Source: Gongronella butleri (lineage: Eukaryota > Mucoromycota > Mucoromycetes > Mucorales > Cunninghamellaceae). From it: a stretch of 64,000 nucleotides of DNA. The notes beneath the pieces are model-generated. The model did not search any database and had not been told where the DNA came from. It was given only the letters and a program-made list of their open reading frames with translations. Position numbers and translations under genes: made by a program. Positions 23,253 to 35,974 of the stretch are shown here, piece after piece; position 1 is the stretch's first letter, and each line of letters opens with the position of its first letter. The DNA is taken from the NCBI GenBank assembly GCA_025201375.1, contig JAIWZP010000005.1, positions 310,001 to 374,000 of the forward strand. Direction: 5' to 3'.

Positions 23253-25559
23253 GCCAACTCGCTCGTGACTTTTTTTTCCTCCACCCTCTCCCTATTTATT
23301 GTTTTTACGCAAGTATTGTATTTATGATTAGTCTATGTTTTGATTTTTGGTTTGCTTGTTCGGTCTGTATGGAATTAAATATTGCTCTTGAAGCGTGTAC
23401 ATCAATATAAAGGTAGTTTGTTTGACGTGAAATGAGGCTTTTATTTAAAACGTTGCCCTGACACGCTACTTTTGTGCAAAAGCACACGCAGAAGATGCAA
23501 AAAGTCGCGTCGCAAGTAAAGCGCATGGACGTGTTTGAGCGTCTTTTTTGGACGAATCGGCGGATTCATACAGAAATATGGCACTGGTTCTATTTTGCGA
23601 CAAAACAGCCAAAATATATTAAAACTGGCTTAAGTGTGTTCTTTTCTTGAGAACGTCCAGAATGATCGCCATTTTTTGTCACTCACGTGCGACAAGTAGA
23701 TGTCAAAATTGCCCATAGCAAGTTTGGCGCGCATCGGCTCAAACTGTGGTCGGCCAAAGGCACCAAAATGCCAAAATTCACCACCCATTCGTGAATTGCT
23801 GGCGCTACAGTGATCCATCTTGGACCAAGAATTTGCCATCGTTTGTTTGATGCGTCTCTTGGCATCTGTGCCAAGTTTGGGATCATTTGAAGACGTTTGT
23901 CCAGAGATGGTATTAAAGTTGTTCAATTTGGCAAAAAATGAGCAACGGCTGGCCAATCGAGCACTGTTGCGCCGCAACACGCACCGAAACGTGAAAGAGT
24001 GAGCTCGAAATTCAGAACAGAGGTTGCTGTACGGCTGTCAAAGGTCATTGACACGCGCTACATGCAAATCATAAAACGAGCTGTTTTGAACAGCCGAGAA
24101 GAAATTGAAAAATTAGGTCCGCAGAATGCCACCAACTTTGCACACAAGAGAGATGCCAAGGTGAAACTGATGAAGAGCGCAAAAACGAGGGGGTTTGATC
24201 TGCTCGTGGGCGAGCAATGAACAAAATTCGCTAAAATTTCAATGGCAAATTGCACGGGAAAAACGCGCTCCTAGAGCTGCGCTGACGCGTCTACCAGCAA
24301 GTGACACTCAATGCTCATGAATTTGAAATAGAACAGGCGCATGTCATTGGACATCTGACGCGGGTTTTCAGGCGTCGAAGGTTTCTATGGTGTTGAAAAC
24401 CGCGTCAAAAATGCCAAAAAAATCACTTTTTTCAGAGATCACTAACGAACGACCACATACGTGGCGAGCCACGCTCTTTCTTATGAAATTACTTTCATGG
24501 CGCTGCGACCAATCTTCATCGACTTTTCTTTGAGACGAAAAATCGCAGCTTTTCTCGTTTTACGCGACAACCAGTCGATGGAGCCCATGTTTTTATTGCA
24601 ATTGCATCGGTTACTCTGGTGACGTAACCCTACGGGTGAATGGCATGGTGATCTGAGGACCTAAATTTCACGATTTCCAGCTGGACGACTCTACCCCTTG
24701 AAAAATTCGTCAAATATGAAAGTTGCCATTGCTCGGCTTTCAGATCGCACAGCCGCAAGGATGGGCTCATTCGAACGAGAAAGTGAGGGACGCTGTGATG
24801 CAAGCAGCGAATTTCATGTAAATTTTAAAAGGTTGACAAAAACATCAAAAATTCAGTAAAATACGAAAATTGTTTCGCTTCGTGATTTCATGTGCATGTC
24901 CCGCTCCCTGTTTTTGCTTGATTCACTAGAGCGATGAAGGAAGCACACTTTTCATTTTTAGGTGAGCCAGCAGCGCTGCGTGGTGCCAATGTTATCGGCG
25001 GCTAACGATTATTTTTTCTTAATTATCTTGTATTCTTGGTAAAAACGCAACCAGCCGTTGCGAGCCTAAACGATGCATCGATTGGTCGAAACAGATTTGG
25101 CGTATTATCACTGTATCCTATTATACTTGAATTTATAGGCGTCACGGCGCGCAAATAGATCAGTGTGCTGCAAATAGTTTGTTTTGGTGACTATGAAAAT
25201 TTGTTATAGTGATTGATATAGACTGGATGCTTTGCAAGCCCCGGGCCATCCAAAGAGGTTGAACTCGAGAAATTGGATATTTTGTCTTTTTTTTCACGAA
25301 AACCCGCGAGTGCCCGCCATCTGCAAGCGCTCTATGAAGAGTGTTGACCATTAGCATCGCCTGGCAATGTTGGTAGAAGCTCGTGCTCCGCAGAAAAAGA
25401 AGAAAAAAAGTATGAAAACTAACATAAAACACAAGTCATTGGAAAAAAAAAACAATCTTTTATATGCTTTCATTACAAATACATGAAAAAAAAAGAACAG
25501 GACAAATACAAAAAAAAGCTATTTGGATGTGGGTTCCCCATTTTTTTCTCCCTCCTGTT
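23253..25559. other. Long gene-free interval with eroded coding-like fragments
   Basis: The BTA1 3' flank is followed by AT-moderate DNA. At 23820-24000 and 23999-24220 (plus strand, different frames) coding-like sequence is seen, e.g. LANRALLRRNTHRNVKE and IEKLGPQNATNFAHKRDAKV; a frame change separates them. On the minus strand 23630-23980 is also open. I recognise no family; the pieces may be remnants of a mobile element gene. From 24230 to 25440 nothing is recognised. Confidence 0.35.
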
Positions 25560-28500
25560 TCACCATCGGTTTCCGTAGAAAGCCTGTTGCTGCTGCTGAG
25601 GTTGCTGTGGGATGAAGCCGGTTTGCTGCGGCTGTTGGAAACCCGTCATTTGCGGCACCTGAGGTTGCGGCTGGCCAGCATTGAAGACGCTGGGGCTGCT
25701 GGGATTCATGGATCTGAACACGGCATAGGGATCATTGGGATCTAAATTAAAAAAAAAACAGGGCGAAAATGAGCACTTTTTTTCTGTATTTTTGCATGGC
25801 CAGGTGCTGTCACTCCTCTCTCACGTACTCAATGGCTGTTGCTGCTGCGGCTGCTGCGGTTGCATGGTATTGTTGACGCCCGTCATGGATGCAAAGACCT
25901 GGGTAGGCTGCATGGTGTTGTTGATCTGGGCCGGGGATGACTGCTGCATAGGCGTGCCATTCATCATGCCTGTTTGCATGGCGCCGCTGCCAAAAGGATT
26001 GTCGGGAGCTAGCCATTGAAAAAAAAACAGGGGAAATCAGCAATGCGACAAAAAATAAAAAAATAAAAAAATAAAAAAATAAAAAAATAAAAATAAAAAA
26101 AATAAAAACGCAATCTTACTCGCTGCCATCCACGTGCGTCCGGTTGGTTGTGCCTTCAATGGTGCAGCGGTGGGGACCAGTGCTGCAGGTTGCTGGATGT
26201 ACATGGGCTGCGGCTGCTGCTGATGGATCATTTGGGCCGGTGGCGACGCGATCATGCCAGTCATTTGCTGTTGTTGGAGCAAGAGGGCTTGTTGTTGCTG
26301 TTGCTGCTGTTGCTGCTGCTGTTGCTGCTGCTGCAACTGCAATTGCAAGTGTTGTTGCTGCTGTTGTTGCAATTGCAATTGTTGTTGCTGCTGAGGGGAT
26401 GTGACGGCCGCGGGGACATTGGGAGCATTGGGCTGGACCCATTGATTGAGTTGCTGGGCATTGACTGGGTTTGTCTGGGATCGCTGTGGGGTGGGTCGGC
26501 CGCGCGCTGGCATGGCGGGGGGCAATGGTTGCGCTTGCAATGGTTGTGGTTGCATGGGCTGTATGGGCTGTATGGGCTGCAGTGGTGGTTGTGGTTGTGG
26601 CTGTTGTGGTTGCTGTTGTGGTTGTGAGTGGCTGACGGGGCGCTGAGCCCATGCATCGTCCTGGAAACCACCAGACGACGATGAATTGGGAGGCGAGGTC
26701 GCATTCATGGGCGGCGCCGATGGCGTGGGTGCGCCAATGGCCGATGCCGAGCGTGATGGCAACGACGGCGGCGTAGCCGAGGCCACAGGCTTGGGCTGCA
26801 ATGGCTGGTTGCTCAATTGGCTCTTGATCTTATCCAAATACTCGGCATTGATGTCCTTGGGCGCCTGCACAGACGGGGTTGGGCGGCCCGTCCCTAAATT
26901 GGGGAAATTAAAGAGTGAAAGTGAGTTGATTTGTACTCTTTTTTTTTTACCCCCTTTTTTTCGTACCTCGTCGCTGCAATGTGGACCTGCTGGGTGAGGA
27001 GGAGGAAGAGGCTTGATCCTCTTCTTGTTGGAGTTGGCGTGCCAAGCGCTCGTCCTCGTCGATTTGGCGCTGTTTTTCGTCGTCCTCGTGGATAGTGGTG
27101 GTGGAGCCAAAGGTGACGGTCTTTTTTGTCCGTCTGCCTCGTGTTTGGCCCTCATCGTCAGATGGCGGGTCGATGATGTTTGCTTCGAGGTAGCGCTCGA
27201 GGCGGCGGACGTGTTGTTCGAGCATGCCGAGGGATTTCATGCGTCGATGAGTGAGGGAATCCAGATCGCTTTCCTGCAATCCCTCTTGTTGAAAGGCGGC
27301 AGCATAGCGCAGGCCATTTTTGCTTGGGATGTTGATTTTTGTAAAGTAATCGAACCAATTGACCTCTTGGGGTTGGGGTTTGGCATGCATTTGGTGGTTG
27401 CTCTGATGGTTGTTGGCGGCCCCGGTCAGATGGGCAAGGGGGATATTGTCGTCACGTTTATCATCAATGAGCTTGAGGCCGGTCTGTTGTTCAATGTAGA
27501 CAAGATCGTCGGCGCACATCTTTTGAACGGGGACATCGATTTTCACGCCGTTGACCTTGTGTAGGCGGATCTTGCCATTGTTGATGGTCAAGAATTGCGC
27601 ATCGACCTTGAATGCGCCGGTGCGATCCGTCCATGTGCGCACACGTGCCTGATCGGGCTTGTTGGGATCTTGCTGCTGCTGCTGCTGCTGAGCCTGTGTG
27701 GACGACGAGGATGCCGTGGATGCCGAGGAGGAGGGGCGCATGGCAGCGGCTCCGGGTGGCACAGGCGACGCGCCGCGTGTCTGGTTGCTGCTGCTCTTTT
27801 GCATCGTCGGAGGCAACGGCGCGGGAATCTCGCTTCGGCGCGGCGACGATATCAGCGGCCGTGGCGACGCCGGCGCGCCTAGACGCGGGGACGACGCGGG
27901 CATCGCCGGTGAAGGCGCGCTGAGACGTGGCGATGACGATGAAGACGTCTTGCCCAAGCCTTCTTGCATCTTTTTACGCCTTTCCGCCTCCAATTGCCGC
28001 GCACGCTCCTTTTCCTCCTTTTCTTGCTGCAATTGCGCCAATTGTTGCTGCTTTTGCTGTTTTTCTTGTTGTTCTTGCTGAATTCGCTGTTGCTCTTGCT
28101 GAATTCGTTGTTGTTCTTGCTGAAGTCGCTGCTGCTCGGCTGCAGCAGCTTGGGCTGCTGCTTGTGCTTCTGCTTGTGCTGCGGCCTCGGCTTCGGCGGC
28201 AGCATGGTCATCCTCTTGTTGCTGTTGCTGTTGCTGCGCCTCGAAATCTTCGTGGAAAACAACATACGACGCAGGAACAATCCCAGAACGGCCATCATGG
28301 TGCTCGACAGTCCACCAATCATCGGCAGAAACATAGTCTGTGATCAGCACCTGGTCGTTCTCGCGCACATTCAGCTCATCGTCCGCCTGGCCGTCAAAAT
28401 CGTACAAAACGACGCCCCATCGTGGCTCACAAGCGGGTGCTGCATCCTCCTCCTGGGTGTCTTGTTCATGTGTTTGTGGCGGCAATTCCGGCTCGATGAT

Positions 28501-29647
28501 GGTGGGAATGGCCGCGGCCACGGCTGGAGCAGCAAAGACAGGTGGTGGTGGTGGCGGTGCGGGGATAGCGGCATCGTTTTGCGCGACAGGCACATCGACC
28601 ACGGGTGACGACGCGGGTTGTGACGCGTGTGGCGCGAGTTTGTCATGGGCTGCCTTGGCATCAGCCTTGGAAGCCATGGAAAAGTCGAATTCCGTGCCAT
28701 TGACGAGCGAAAAATGCAGTAATTTGCCGTCCATCGTGCATTGCGCCACGCTGCTCAATGGATGCTGCTGCACAGGCGACGCCTTGTCCGTCGAGCTGCC
28801 ATAGCACACAAGCCCATTGCCAATCATCAGATTGCCCTTTTCCTTGGTCTTTTTCTTTTTCAAAACATCGTACTCGCTCACCGCAAACGACTCGAGACCA
28901 ATTGACGCGTCCGATGCCTATAAAAAAAACAAGAATGAGCCCAATTTCTTGAGAAGAAAAAAAAAAGGGGGGATGAGAGGGCATTACAGTGGCAGCAGAA
29001 GGGGCAAAAGCAGGCGGGGGTGTGGGGATGGTTGCAGGTTGAGAAGCTGTTGAAGGGGAGGCAATGATCTAAGGAGAAACGAGAGAGACAGGAAGAAAAA
29101 AAAAAAAAAGGGCATCAATGGAAGGTTTTTTTTTTCCTCGCCCCCCCCACCCAGCCTCACCCTCCCTCTTTTTTTTCGTGTTGATCCGCTTACGGTCTCG
29201 ACATAATTGCCGGGCGCAAGGCCAAGATGCCCTTCGCGCGACTTGACAAGGAACCAGTCAGGATCGTCATTCTCATACAACACTAGGATATCGTCCTCGG
29301 CAAACGAAAGCTCTTCCTCTTGCTGAGCTTCATAGTCGTACAGAGCCTTGACGGACCCGATGGGCTCAAACTAGCGTACAAAATAAAATAAAAGAGATGA
29401 GCACCCACTTTTTTCTTTTTGTTTTCTTTTTATTTCCCCTTGTTGGCCTCACCTCCTCCAGATACGTGGCAGGCACAATGCCCACAGGGCCATCCTCATC
29501 CAGCGAGGCGGCCTTGCGCTGCGCCTTGTACCAGTCAGCATCGTCATTCTCCAAAATATACACGACATCGTTCTCTTGTAGCGCAAGCTCGTCGTCTGCC
29601 TGCGGCGCATAGTCGTATAGCGCTCTGCAAATATCCACGTATTTCAT
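25560..29647 (-). CDS. SLA1: Endocytic actin-patch adaptor SLA1
   Basis: Multi-exon gene, about 1,200 residues. The chosen start (29647, MKYVDICRALYDY) opens directly into the first SH3 domain (ALYDYAPQADDELALQENDV ... WYKAQR ... GIVPATYLEEV). A second SH3 follows (VKALYDYEAQQEEELSF ... GLAPGNYVETV) and, after a PH-like region (SEYDVLKKKKTKEKGNLMIG), a third (GVVLYDFDGQADDELNV ... GIVPASYVVFH). A Gln/Glu/Ala-rich coiled coil leads to SHD1 (RTWTDRTGAFKVDAQFLTI ... KIRLHKVNGVKIDVPVQKM), which binds NPFxD cargo signals in yeast, then a SAM-like SHD2 (VNWFDYFTKINIPSKNGLRY). The C-terminal part is Pro/Gln-rich with Q-x-TG motifs (QMTGM, QMTGF, QQTGF) like those phosphorylated by Ark/Prk kinases. 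It ends AFYGNRW. An upstream in-frame ATG exists at 29674. Architecture is diagnostic of Sla1. Confidence 0.93.
26265..26395 (-). repeat. Poly-glutamine tract in SLA1
   Basis: Mixed CAG/CAA codons on the minus strand encode long Gln runs interrupted by Leu and His (QQQQQQ, QLQLQ, LQLQLQ). This is an in-frame, variable low-complexity stretch in the C-terminal region of SLA1, likely to vary in length between strains. Confidence 0.8.
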
Positions 29648-29896
29648 CACAAACAAGCCGCCCGTCAACAACAAGCAAAAAAAAGAAAAAAAGAAAAGAA
29701 AAGAGGGGGCCGGGGGGAAAAAGGATAAAGGAATTAAAAGCGAAAAGAAACGTTGAAGAAAAATGTGCTCAAAATATATATTTAGTTTAAAGCTCCGAAG
29801 AGCGCACGTGCCGGCCTGCCCTTTCGCCTTTTTCAGGGCGTGAAACAGCCCGCGTCAAGGAGTGTCTATTATTTTATTCTATTTTACATTTGGGGT

Positions 29897-31519
29897 TTAA
29901 AGCCGGCTGCCGTGAGCTGGCTGCGTCTTGAGCGCCAGATCCGTGGCTTTCTGCTTTTCCTGCACCTTTTGCACCGAATTCAAGCGCACAATGCCTTCTT
30001 GTGCCGTTGTCATCACAAGCCGGCCATCGCGCGTGTACACGCGACCAAACGCCAGCCCGCGCCCGTCACCTGATCGAGGGCTGTGCATGTCATACAATAA
30101 CCTGTCAAAAAAAAGGGAAAAAGTTGTAAAATGAGACATTGGACGCGTGTTTGCGTGTTTTTTTCTTTTTTGGACATTACCAGTCGTCGACGCGACACGG
30201 CTCGTGGTACCAGATGGTGTGGTCCAGCGACGCCATCATGCCAATCTTGGAGCTGGGCACGGTCAGGCCATTGGCATAGCACGATGTAGCCAGCAGGCGC
30301 CAATCCGACGTGTACGCGAGAATTGCTGCGTGCACCTTGGGATCGTCGCTCTCAATTCGCTCCACAGCCTTGATCCACTGCATCTGCTTGGGCGTCGCCG
30401 CTATGGACTCTTTGAAAAATTCCGTGTAAAGGCCATCGTCCACAGGCACCTCCCGGTAATCAATGGGTTTGACCTGATTGGCAAAGAGAAAACGACGCGT
30501 CAGTCACGTGCCGCAATTGCGGGGAGGGCAAATCACGTCACTCACGTTTTCCAAATTACGCTCCAGGAAGCCCTTGACCGATTGCCCTTCTTCGGACAAG
30601 TTGGCCATCGAGTTTTGGATGCGTTCGTCCACCCTAAAATGATTTTGAGGCAACTTTACGTCAGTCGACTGCAAGCAATGCGTGTTTTTATGAGCTGGCT
30701 CACGTACGTCAGGATGGATTCGGGCTCGGGCAAGTCACTGGGCATTGGCGCCTGCAGATTCACGAGGAACAAAAAAAATGAGTGTTGATCTATTTGCGAT
30801 TTTGTGGATTTTACATGATGCTCCAGATTGATTGCCGCGTCTTTGACGGTAAAGCTGCACATAGTCATGAAGATGGGCTTGCCCTCTTGTGATGCAGTCA
30901 CATAGCGCGTCGCAAACGACCGACCTGTGCGCAGCCGTTCCACTAAAATAGAGAGAACTCGTTAAAATTACATTCATTTCTCTTTTTCTACTCATAGTGC
31001 CTTGCCTTGGTAAAGCACAGGCACGTCGATACGGCCCGCCAGCAAAAAGTAACAGTGTTGAGACTGCATAAAGCGTAAAAAAAAAAAAAGCAATTCCACG
31101 TCATTTGGCATGTTTTCATTGAAAAATAGCTTACATGGATATGGAAGCGGTCCTCCACCGTGTTCCATGCAGCGCGCAGCGCTTGTGCCACAATCTACCA
31201 AGGAAAGAAAAAAAATGGTCGATCAGATCGGCCCTGAAGATGCCCCTGAAAAGGGAGTATGCCGGAAACCCCGGGCGACAAAAGGGCAAATGTCACAAAA
31301 CGAAGACACCAATGGCTTTACCGCGCCACCAAAGACACCACGGTTGCCTGTGGGGATCCAGAGACTCCTGCTCATATACAAGTCTGCGTCAATCTTCTGG
31401 ACATCCGTCACTTGTATAAGCATATCCGACGCCGTGTCAGTGTTGTCTCTGTCGGACACGATATCGCCCTTGGGGTGCGCCCCAAACGAAAGAACACTGG
31501 GAAACGTCGACGTTGGCAT
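29897..31519 (-). CDS. Peroxisomal acyl-CoA thioesterase II (TesB type), copy 1
   Basis: At least seven exons. The start at 31519 (MPTSTFPSVLSFG) leads to LYMSRSLWIPTGNRGVFGGA joined to IVAQALRAAWNTVEDRFHIH, the first hot-dog half with the HYFLLAG-like strand (SQHCYFLLAGRIDVPVLYQG). Next come ERLRTGRSFATRYVTASQEG, typical of TesB/PTE1 enzymes, and the second half with VHAAILAYTSDWRLLAT, MMASLDHTIWYHEP and LLYDMHSPRSGDGRGLAFGR. The protein ends HGSRL; the terminal SRL is a peroxisomal targeting signal type 1. The enzyme hydrolyses fatty acyl-CoA to free acid and CoA inside peroxisomes, linked to beta-oxidation. Tandem with a paralogue 420 nt upstream on the same strand. Confidence 0.92.
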
Positions 31520-31939
31520 AGCTGAAAAGAAAAAGAACGAGGGGAAAGAGAGAGGAAAAATCACAGAAAACGACCGGGGTGGGGTAGTAAAGACAAAAAA
31601 GATGAAAAAAAAAACCCAATGGCTGGGTGCACGTGAAGCAAATGTGGAGAAAAAGAGGAGTATATGCCAATTCTCAACTGTCAGCGTATATTCTTTGACA
31701 TGTTACACAAGAAACCGCGGCGGCTAATCCTTTTTACTGCTTTTTGACGCCTGTCAGCTGAAAAAAAAGGGCGTCCCTCCCCACACCACATCACACATGC
31801 CTGAAAGATCATCCATTCTTTTTTTTAAGCATGGCACAGCATGACAGGGAGAAAAATATGGGCTAAAAATACAATGAATTCATAAAAAATAAAATAAAAA
31901 GAGCCGTCTTTTCTAAGCACACGCGTCTAAAATGATTAT
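31520..31939. other. Spacer between tandem thioesterases
   Basis: About 420 nt of A-rich sequence on the plus strand, acting as 3' flank of copy 2 and promoter of copy 1. No other gene seen. Confidence 0.5.
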
Positions 31940-33701
31940 CTACAATCGGCTGCCCTGCGCCGCGTTGGTCTTGAGATTGATGTCGGTGTCCTGCTGCTTG
32001 TCCTGGAGTCGTTGAGCCATGGCACGCTGGAATCGGTCAGGTTTCGCATCCTTGTTCCGCAGACGGATGATGCCTTCTTGCGCGGTCGTGGCAACAAGTG
32101 TGCCGTCGCGCGCGTAGATGCGCCCAAACGACGTGCCGCGGCCTTCGCCCGACAGCGGGCTGTGCATGTCGTATAAAAGCCATTCGTCGGCACGACATGG
32201 CCGGTGGAACCAGATCGAGTGGTCCAGGGACGCCATCATGCCAATCTTCTTGCTTGGGAACCCGACGCCATTCGCGTGCGCCGCCGTGCCAAGCAGATTC
32301 GAGTCCGACGCGTAGGCCATGATGCACGCGTGCACCTTGGGGTCGTCCGACTCGACAGGTTCCTTGGACCGGAACCATTGGTATTGTCGCGGGTTCGGCT
32401 CCATCTTGTCGCGGAAATACTCGCTCGTCGGGTCGTCCAGGCGGATGTCGCGATAATCAACGGGCGTCGCCTAAGAGTCGCGTAAAAAAAAAAAAAAAAA
32501 AGAAAAAAACCCAAAAATGAGCGATTTGATAGCATCATTGCGCGCTTTTTTTTTCACGTGTCACTGCCACCTACATCCTTCAATCGTTCTTCCAGAAAGA
32601 TTTTAACAATGGGTGGCGCATCCGGATGGAGCTCCATGGACAACTTGATGCGATCTTCCACACTTTTTTTTTTAAAAAAAAAAAAAAAAGGTGTGAGGCA
32701 ATGGTGGGAAAACGCGGCAACAGGCACTGTTTTTTACCTTAGCACATTCTCAGGCTCGGGCACATCAGGCATAGGTGCCTAAGATATCAAAAAAAAAAAA
32801 TGAACAAAAATTCGCCCCATTGACGGATGGTCGTTTTTTTTTTTTACCGAGTGTTCGAGATTGACCATGTCATTGGCAACTGTGAAGCTGCAGGTGCACA
32901 CAAAGATGGGCTTGCCACGTTGCGTCGCCGTCACGTAGCGCGTGGCAAAGGACCGACCGTCGCGCAGCCGCTGCACTGTGCAAAAAAAAAAAAAAAAAAA
33001 AAAGGAAATCGATCAGAAAATCGCATAATGCAGCTACTTGCGTATGCGCAGCATATACCTTGATAAAGCACGGGTATCTCATGGTCGCCTGAAACGAGAA
33101 AATTGCAATGGATGGACTGTCAAAAGGAACGAGGCGTAAGAATTCATTCCCAATTTCGACTTAGTCAGCGTGCCGCCCGCGGCAAATGCACAGAAGCCGC
33201 ACCGGCAACACTTACGTGGACTGCGAACTTGTCCTCCACCGTGTTCCATGCTGCGCGCAGCGATTGAGCGACAATCTACACCAATCAGGATAAACAAAAC
33301 AGCCATATGTGCACATGGAGAGAGAGAAAAAACAAGTCAACATCTTTTGGCATGCATTAAATGGGACTGGCAATGGCCATGTGCGCGTGCGGGGTAACAA
33401 TGAGAAACAAAGCGTCCATTGTGACACGGGGAGGGGGAAGTGAGGTCATTGGGAGGCATGGATTGAGATAAAAATGATTGAAAAATAGATAAAGGGGTCC
33501 TACCTCGCCACCATAGACGCCGCGTGCACCAAGGGGGATCCACAATTGCTTGGACATGAACAAATCAGTGTCAATTTGTTGGACGTCGACGGCATTGAGC
33601 AGCTTTTTCGAGTACGAGTCCTGATTGTTCCTATCCTGGATGACGCGGCTCTGCTGCTGATCGCCAAACGAGATGACGGCGGGGAACGACGATGTGGGCA
33701 T
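31940..33701 (-). CDS. Peroxisomal acyl-CoA thioesterase II (TesB type), copy 2
   Basis: Close paralogue of the downstream gene, with the same exon layout. It starts MPTSSFPAVISFGDQQQS at 33701. Matching blocks are LFMSKQLWIPLGARGVYGGE, IVAQSLRAAWNTVEDKFAVH, SIHCNFLVSGDHEIPVLYQG, RDGRSFATRYVTATQRGKP, MMASLDHSIWFHRPC and LLYDMHSPLSGEGRGTSFGR. It also ends in SRL (AAQGSRL), a peroxisomal signal. The longer C-terminal helix (RFQRAMAQRLQDKQQDTD) distinguishes it from copy 1. A splice-acceptor-like TTAG lies just upstream of the ATG, so a 5' UTR intron is possible. The pair probably arose by tandem duplication and may differ in chain-length preference. Confidence 0.92.
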
Positions 33702-34212
33702 TGGTCTAAGGTGTAAAAAAAAAAGGGAGGCAAAAGAAAAAGGCACAATGAGCTTATCCCCCCACCTTTTTTTCTTAAACGTCGGTCATCCATTTGCATG
33801 TGATACAAAAATGGTGTCAACAAAAAATTCGACAGGCACGAGATTCATGAGAGACGCACGGGACAAGGATTTGCCGATGGATCACTTACTGGACGGATGA
33901 CCCTGTAATCGGCGAAAGATGAAGATAGAAAAGAGTCCAATCGATCAGAAACGTCAATCTGCATGTGGAATCAAGGCGCTAGGGCGGTTTTGCGTGTTGC
34001 ACCAGGGTGCAGGGAAAAAAGCGTCCACACCGAGCCAATAGGAAGTTGCTGAGATGCTGATGACTGAGCAACAGGCTGGGTGTTATGGAGGATTGGCCGG
34101 GAAAAAAGGGAGAAAAGGTGAAACTCAGCGCAGACATAAATTTTGTTGGGTACGGTCTCGACGTTTCTTGTTCTTTCTTTCACTTTTTTTTCTCACACAA
34201 AAGCAAACCACC
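33702..34212. other. Divergent promoter region, thioesterase copy 2 / transaldolase
   Basis: About 510 nt between divergent starts. A C/T-rich leader with CACAAAAGCAAACCACC precedes the TAL1 ATG, as in highly expressed fungal genes. No other gene seen. Confidence 0.5.
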
Positions 34213-35305
34213 ATGTCTGTTCTCGACCAAATCAAGCAATACACCACCATTGTCGCCGACACGGGTGACTTTGAGAGTAAGTTTGGATATAAAAGGAGGG
34301 GAGAAAGACGGTGAGAGTTCGTTTTATCAAGGAAAAAGAAAACGAGATAAAAAAAAGTGCGCGTCAAGAGATGACCAAGAGCGATGACTGACGACAATTT
34401 GATTAGGCATTGCTCAATACAAGCCCCAGGATGCCACGACCAACCCCTCGTTGATCCTTGCGGCCACGCAAAAGCCCCAATATGCTGCTTTGATCGATGA
34501 CGCGATTGCGTATGCCAAGCAGACCGGTGGCTCGCCCGCCGCGCAAGTGGAAGCTGCCACGGACAAGCTGTTGGTGAACTTTGGCAAGGAGATTCTCAAG
34601 ATTGTGCCCGGCCGTGTGTCGACCGAGGTGGATGCGCGCCTGTCGTTTGACAAGGATGCGACGATTGCCAAGGCGTTGTCCTTGATCAAGCTGTACGAGA
34701 GCGAAGGTGTCAAGAAGGAGCGCGTGTTGATCAAGATTGCGTCGACGTGGGAGGGTATCCAGGCTGCCCATGTGTTGGAGAAGGACCACGGCATCTCGTG
34801 CAACCTGACTCTCCTCTTTGGTTTCCCCCAGGCCGTCGCGTGCGCCGAGGCCGGCGTCACCCTCATCTCGCCCTTTGTCGGCCGCATCTTGGACTGGTAC
34901 AAGAACTCCACCGGCCAGACCTACACCGCCACCTCCGACCCCGGCGTCATCTCCGTCACCCGCATCTACAACTACTACAAGCAATTCGGCTACAAGACCA
35001 TCGTCATGGGTGCCTCGTTCCGCAACACGGGTGAAATCGAGCAGCTCGCCGGTTGTGACTTTTTGACCATCTCGCCCGCCCTCCTCGGCGAGCTCCAAAA
35101 GGACACTAAGACCATCGAGCGCAAGTTGACCCCCGACACCGCTGGCACCGAGCAAAAGGTCGAGTTCTTCAACAACGAAAAGGCCTTCCGCTGGGAAATG
35201 AACCAGGACCCCATGGCCACCGAGAAGCTCTCCGAGGGCATCCGCAACTTTGCCAAGGACGGCGTCAAGCTCGAGGATGCTTTGAAGCAAAAGTTGGGTC
35301 TGTAA
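34213..35305 (+). CDS. TAL1: Transaldolase
   Basis: Two exons (34213-34276 and 34407-35305) give 320 residues, the standard size for class I transaldolase. [20 protein letters not shown] is followed across the intron by [20 protein letters not shown], which contains the conserved ATTNPSL. The Schiff-base lysine is in [13 protein letters not shown]; further motifs are [31 protein letters not shown] and [11 protein letters not shown]. The enzyme transfers dihydroxyacetone units between sedoheptulose-7-phosphate and glyceraldehyde-3-phosphate in the cytosolic pentose phosphate pathway. Codons in the second exon end heavily in C, unlike most neighbours, which fits high expression. Confidence 0.97.
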
Positions 35306-35974
35306 ATAACTCTCAACCCCCAACCAACCAATTGTAGTCAAAAACAAAAAAAAATCACATTCTCTCAGTAAAATATTAAAATAAAAGAAGCAATGGGCAT
35401 CTCTCTGAAAGACTGCCCTCATTTTTTGATCATCCATTGCCAGTGTGTAAGCGTCATTGCGTTTGCGATTTGTCTGTTCATCTGCGTCGACCATCGTTAG
35501 ATCCCAACAAAAAAGAAAAAAAAAGCGACGATCAAATCAAGAACAGCACCTGCCAACCCTTGTCACCAAAGAAAAAAAAAAAAAAAGGTTCGCACGCGCG
35601 ATGCCTATGCTCTGGTCGCGTGTGTCACCACAATCGCTGGCTGGGATCGCCAAATCTTAATTTTAAAACTCAATCTCACTCGTAAAAAAAAAAAAAAAAA
35701 GAGAGACCTGGCGCGTTGGCCGTGCTACACGACAGGGACTCTCGCTTTGAACGCATTTCACGCCCAATCATTGTCTCTTAAAGCTCGTCAACTTTGGCTG
35801 CCTTATCGTCCCGCGAGATTCTTCTGTAGATCCTGGCAATGAGCACATTTCATGGAATTTGAATTTCTTGCCAGAATATTAACTTGCCAACTTTCTTGCC
35901 AACCAAAGTTTCTCTTTTCACGAAAAATTATCATAAAAAGCGCAAGGGCAATCAGCCTGCCGTCGAGACGTGCT

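Noticed and set aside
26148..26627. Leu/Cys/Gly-rich frames on the plus strand
   Set aside because: Antisense shadows of the poly-Gln/Pro region of SLA1.
34403..35494. 363-codon minus-strand frame opposite transaldolase
   Set aside because: Shadow caused by the strong codon bias of transaldolase; no conserved motifs.
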